This document shows, piece after piece, positions 4,549 to 7,786 of a stretch of 7,786 nucleotides of DNA. The DNA lies in contig JBAXEJ010000090.1 of NCBI GenBank assembly GCA_037140475.1, positions 1 through 7,786 on the forward strand, in the 5' to 3' direction. The notes below the pieces were generated by a model. The model made no database searches and was not told where the DNA came from. It saw only the letters and a program-made list of their open reading frames with translations. Origin of the DNA: PALSA-1006 sp037140475 (lineage in GTDB: Bacteria > Pseudomonadota > Gammaproteobacteria > Burkholderiales > Gallionellaceae). A program made the position numbers and the translations under genes. Each line of letters starts with the position of its first letter. Positions within the stretch are counted from its first letter, which is position 1.

Positions 4549-6903
4549 TTAAACTCGCAGTTGAGCGCCTTGTTGTTGCAAGACTGCAACCAGCTGCGCA
4601 ATGCTTTGATCAATTTCAATTTCATTCAATGTTTTTTGAGTATCTTGTAATAACACTCGGAATGCAAGGCTTTTTTTGCCTTCTTCCACGCCCTTACCAC
4701 GATACACATCAAACAATCCTAGCTCTACTACAAACGGTGATTTTGCTGCTCGTAAGGCAATTAGCAGGCTTTCGACCGCAACACTTTCATCGACGACAAC
4801 GGCCAAATCTCTTCGCACAGGGGGTAGCTTCGAAACCTCGGCCACCATCGGCACACTCGCTACCTGTAACGCTGCCAAGTTGATCTCAAACCACACCACT
4901 GCCTGAGGGATATCAAACTTTTGCAACCATTGCGGATGTAATTCGCCAAGCCAACCAATTTCTTTGCCATGCGACGAAATAATTGCTGACTTGCCTGGAT
5001 GTGAGGCTGAATGCACTTGCGCTGCGAAATGCAAAGTATTCGGTGCACACAACGCTTCCACATCCGCTTTCACGTCATAAAAATCAACGCTACGGCCTTT
5101 CTCGCCCCATTGCTCAGGTGCAACCAAACCATAGGCTAACCCAGCCAAACGCTCGATCTGCGAGTAACTATTTGATTTATTCGAGAAACATCCACCAATC
5201 TCAAATAGACGCACACGCGGTTGTTTACGCGCAAGGTTAGTTCTTAATACTTCGAGTAATCCACCCAGCAAACTACTACGCATCACACTCATCTGACTGG
5301 CGATTGGATTTTTCAACGCAACGGGTGAGCTATTTCCGCATAGGTCACGCTCCCAAGCCTCATCGACAAATGCGTAGTTAATGGTTTCCTGATAATCACG
5401 CATCACCATGGCTTGGCGTAATTTTGCCAATGGGCGTTGTGCCTCAAGTAAAGGCAAGATACTCATCTTCGCTTGGATTGGAGCTGGCTGGATTTTCTCG
5501 TAGCCATGCACGCGCGCAACCTCTTCGATCAAATCTTCTTCAATGGCAATGTCGAAACGATAACTCGGTGGAGTCACTGTGAACTCTTCGCCCTGCTGCT
5601 GAAAAACCATGCCCAAACAGGCCAGTATTTGCGCGACTTCTTGCGCTTGCAAAGAAATACCCAATACGCGCTTAACACGAGATAGGCGCAACTTAACAGA
5701 GTGTCGAGCCGGCAATATCCCCAGCACCTCAGTGACCGGGCCCGCTTGGCCGCCACAAATATCCAAGATTAGTTGAGTCGCGCGATCAAGTGAAACTTGT
5801 GTTGTCGCGAAATCCACTCCCCGCTCAAAACGATAAGACGAGTCTGAGCCAAAACCTATTCGGCGCGACTTACCCACGATCACGCTTGGAGCAAAGAAAG
5901 CGCTCTCTAAAAATATCTCGGTCGTTGCATCATCCACAGCACTCTCAGCGCCGCCCATCACGCCCGCAAGTGCAACCGGACCTTTAACATCGGCAATCAC
6001 CAACATATCTGCTTGCAAGTCGATCGTTTGCTCATTGAGCAATTTGAGCTTTTCTCCTGCACTCGCAAAACGCACTTCGATGTCACCGTTTAGCTTGTTT
6101 GCATCAAACGCATGCAAGGGTTGTCCGAGTTCAAGCAGCACATAGTTGGTTACATCTACCAGCGCACTAATGCTACGCAGACCACAACGCTCCAAGCGCT
6201 GCACCATCCAAGCAGGTGTTGCTGCGATTGCATTCACCCCAGATATGACTCGACCCGTGTAACGCGGGCAAGCCTCAGTCGCGGCAACTTTGACACCGAA
6301 CTTTTTCGTTTCACTTTGCTTAAATGTAGATGCTGCAATCGTTTTTAATTCGGCGCCGGTCAGCGCGGAGACTTCACGCGCAATACCTTGCAATGAAAGA
6401 CAATCACAACGATTTGGCGTGAGCTTCAGAGTGAGTAGATGGTCGTCCAAATCAAGATGCTCGCGAATGCTCTGCCCCACCACTGCGTCATCAGCAAGCA
6501 CTAACAGCCCATCGCTTTCTGCTGCAAGGCCCAGCTCTTTTTGCGAGCACATCATGCCGAACGAAGCGATACCGCGAACTTTCGCTTGTTTAATTTCAAT
6601 ACCGGGCAGTTTCGCCCCAACCAAAGCGCACGGCGCTTTCATACCCACCGTTACGTTTTGCGCACCGCAAACAATTGCCAATGGCTCAGCTTGACCAATA
6701 TCAACACTGAGTAGATTCAACCGATCAGCGTCGGGATGCTTTTCTTTACTCAATACCTGCGCTACAACAATCTTATCAAAGGCAGGCGCAACTGCCTCCA
6801 TCGCTTCGACTTCTAATCCAGCCATCGTCAACAGATGTGACAACTCATCGCTCGATAGCGACAGATTGGATAAGCTACGCAACCACGACTCAGAAAATTT
6901 CAT
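4549..6903 (-). CDS. pheT: Phenylalanine--tRNA ligase beta subunit
   Basis: The 784-residue beta chain (family about 790-795) of the cytoplasmic alpha2-beta2 enzyme that charges tRNA-Phe using ATP. Domains in order: an EMAP-like tRNA-binding OB fold (about 40-150, 'HPDADRLNLLSVDIG', 'ICGAQN', 'KVRGIASFGMMCS'); the B3/B4 editing domain (about 210-375), which clears mis-charged Tyr-tRNA and retains His264 in GQPLHAFD and Glu333 in FLESAFF, matching E. coli editing residues His261 and Glu334; B5 (about 402-470, 'PPSYRFDIAIEEDLIEEVARVHGYEKI'); the catalytic-like core (about 480-680); and the C-terminal ferredoxin-fold anticodon-binding domain (about 690-784, from KLPPVRRDLAVVVD). All look complete with no missing key residue. 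The start is one base after the pheS stop (TGA-T-ATG), with no strong ribosome site, which suggests re-initiation coupled to pheS and equal subunit output. Confidence 0.99.
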   Translation of the reverse strand: MKFSESWLRSLSNLSLSSDELSHLLTMAGLEVEAMEAVAPAFDKIVVAQVLSKEKHPDADRLNLLSVDIGQAEPLAIVCGAQNVTVGMKAPCALVGAKLPGIEIKQAKVRGIASFGMMCSQKELGLAAESDGLLVLADDAVVGQSIREHLDLDDHLLTLKLTPNRCDCLSLQGIAREVSALTGAELKTIAASTFKQSETKKFGVKVAATEACPRYTGRVISGVNAIAATPAWMVQRLERCGLRSISALVDVTNYVLLELGQPLHAFDANKLNGDIEVRFASAGEKLKLLNEQTIDLQADMLVIADVKGPVALAGVMGGAESAVDDATTEIFLESAFFAPSVIVGKSRRIGFGSDSSYRFERGVDFATTQVSLDRATQLILDICGGQAGPVTEVLGILPARHSVKLRLSRVKRVLGISLQAQEVAQILACLGMVFQQQGEEFTVTPPSYRFDIAIEEDLIEEVARVHGYEKIQPAPIQAKMSILPLLEAQRPLAKLRQAMVMRDYQETINYAFVDEAWERDLCGNSSPVALKNPIASQMSVMRSSLLGGLLEVLRTNLARKQPRVRLFEIGGCFSNKSNSYSQIERLAGLAYGLVAPEQWGEKGRSVDFYDVKADVEALCAPNTLHFAAQVHSASHPGKSAIISSHGKEIGWLGELHPQWLQKFDIPQAVVWFEINLAALQVASVPMVAEVSKLPPVRRDLAVVVDESVAVESLLIALRAAKSPFVVELGLFDVYRGKGVEEGKKSLAFRVLLQDTQKTLNEIEIDQSIAQLVAVLQQQGAQLRV

Positions 6904-6904
6904 A

Positions 6905-7786
6905 TCAATTAAATTGCTTCAGGAATTGCAGATCATTCTCAAAGAATAATCTGAGGTCGTTCACGCCATAACGCAGCATCGCCAATCGCTCGACGCCCAT
7001 ACCAAAAGCGAAACCGATATATTTTTCGCTATCAATACCGACATGTTTGAGTACGTTCGGATGAACCATGCCGCAGCCACCGATCTCAAGCCAGCCACCT
7101 TTCCAACTCATATCCATCTCAGCTGATGGCTCAGTGAACGGAAAAAACGAAGGGCGGAAACGCACTTGCATATCTTTTGTTTCAAAATAGTTTTGTAGAA
7201 AGTCCGCGATCACACCTTTCAAGTCAGCAAAACTTACTCTCTCGCCAACCCACAAACCTTCCACTTGGTGAAACATTGGGGAATGCGTCGCGTCTGAATC
7301 CACGCGATAGACGCGGCCTGGCGCGATGATGCGAATATCCGGCATCGACTCGTGATGTTGGTACTCTTCCACATGCGCTTGCATGTAGCGGATTTGAATC
7401 GGCGAGGTATGCGTGCGCAACACATGCTGCTCATCGATGTAGAAGGTATCGTGCATCGCACGCGCGGGGTGGTCTTCCGGAATGTTCAATGCGGTGAAAT
7501 TGTAGAAATCGTTTTCGATCTCCGGGCCTTCCGCTACCGTGTAGCCAATGGAGTGAAACAAGTTCTCGATGCGCTCTAGCGTGCGCGTGACCGGATGCAA
7601 CCCACCGACACCCACGCCACGCCCAGGCAATGTCACATCTAACGACTCAGCGGCTAACTTTTCCTGCAAGGCACGATTTTGAATCGCGTCACGCCGCGCT
7701 TGTAGCGCAGCTTCAATTTGTTGCTTTACTTGGTTGATGCGCGCACCAGCCGCAGGACGTTCTTCAGCAGAAAGCTTACCCAAGCC
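6905..7786 (-). CDS. pheS: Phenylalanine--tRNA ligase alpha subunit, 5' end cut by window edge
   Basis: The catalytic alpha chain of phenylalanyl-tRNA synthetase; 293 codons plus stop are visible. Compared with about 327 residues in E. coli, roughly the first 45-50 residues lie past the right edge; the frame is still open at 7786. The visible part begins in the N-terminal coiled coil (LSAEERPAAGARINQVKQQI). The class II core follows: motif 1 (GGLHPVTRTLERIENLF), motif 2 (RIIAPGRVYRVDSDATHSPMFHQVEGL) and motif 3 (GFAFGMGVERLAMLRYG). The Ala of GFAFG, which lines the phenylalanine pocket (Ala294 in E. coli), is present. The usual C-terminus (NDLQFLKQF) is intact. Compared with E. coli there is a few-residue insertion before motif 2 (around EEYQHHESMPD). 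It is the first gene of the pheST pair here. Attenuation by a leader, if any, lies outside the window. Confidence 0.99.
   Translation of the reverse strand, partial: GLGKLSAEERPAAGARINQVKQQIEAALQARRDAIQNRALQEKLAAESLDVTLPGRGVGVGGLHPVTRTLERIENLFHSIGYTVAEGPEIENDFYNFTALNIPEDHPARAMHDTFYIDEQHVLRTHTSPIQIRYMQAHVEEYQHHESMPDIRIIAPGRVYRVDSDATHSPMFHQVEGLWVGERVSFADLKGVIADFLQNYFETKDMQVRFRPSFFPFTEPSAEMDMSWKGGWLEIGGCGMVHPNVLKHVGIDSEKYIGFAFGMGVERLAMLRYGVNDLRLFFENDLQFLKQFN

Noticed and set aside
4362..4883. Plus-strand 173-codon frame across ihfA and pheT
   Set aside because: It is antisense to two certain core genes and its product resembles no known domain.
6290..6694. Plus-strand 134-codon frame inside pheT
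   Set aside because: It is an antisense shadow of pheT.
1..7786. CRISPR array, insertion sequence, integrase or origin
   Set aside because: No regularly spaced repeats, transposase-like or integrase-like frames, or terminal inverted repeats were seen on either strand.

Overview
The window reads as a gammaproteobacterial chromosome segment of moderate GC. The evidence is the gene order pheS-pheT-ihfA-merR-like-tRNA-Pro, all on the minus strand. This is a conserved arrangement in Pseudomonas-like and related marine gammaproteobacteria. The genus cannot be fixed from this sequence alone. Every gene I can support lies on the minus strand, so transcription runs from high to low coordinates.

Right part (about 3.7-7.8 kb) is core genome. 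It holds the end of pheS (5' part cut by the window edge), the whole of pheT (the two subunits of phenylalanyl-tRNA synthetase), ihfA (IHF alpha subunit), a small MerR-type regulator overlapping ihfA, and a tRNA-Pro(GGG) with its own strong promoter. Gaps are 1 nt (pheS/pheT) and 9 nt (pheT/ihfA), and merR overlaps ihfA by 20 nt, so these four genes look like one operon.

Middle part (about 1.2-3.65 kb) lies immediately 3' of the tRNA and is accessory DNA: a decayed type I restriction-modification locus. It contains the C-terminal tail of what looks like a large AAA-type ATPase (5' part missing), a complete RhuM-family gene, and an HsdR (EcoR124-like, type IC) fragment. The HsdR reading frame ends inside the nuclease motif, just after the first catalytic Asp. 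The HsdR fragment is joined directly to the 3' part of an unrelated, unrecognised gene that seems to carry an in-frame stop. No hsdM or hsdS is present, so no working restriction system is encoded here. The only intact gene in this block is rhuM, which carries a perfect 13-bp inverted repeat inside its coding sequence.

Left part (1-1.02 kb) holds one intact gene for a periplasmic ABC-type substrate-binding protein of the nitrate/sulfonate/thiamine-precursor (NMT1/THI5-like) superfamily. No permease or ATPase gene is visible with it.

I did not find a convincing new multi-gene system. The points most worth a second look are the retained rhuM with its internal palindrome, the precise HsdR truncation and chimeric junction, the probable nonsense-mutated gene tail, and the tRNA-Pro edge of the island.
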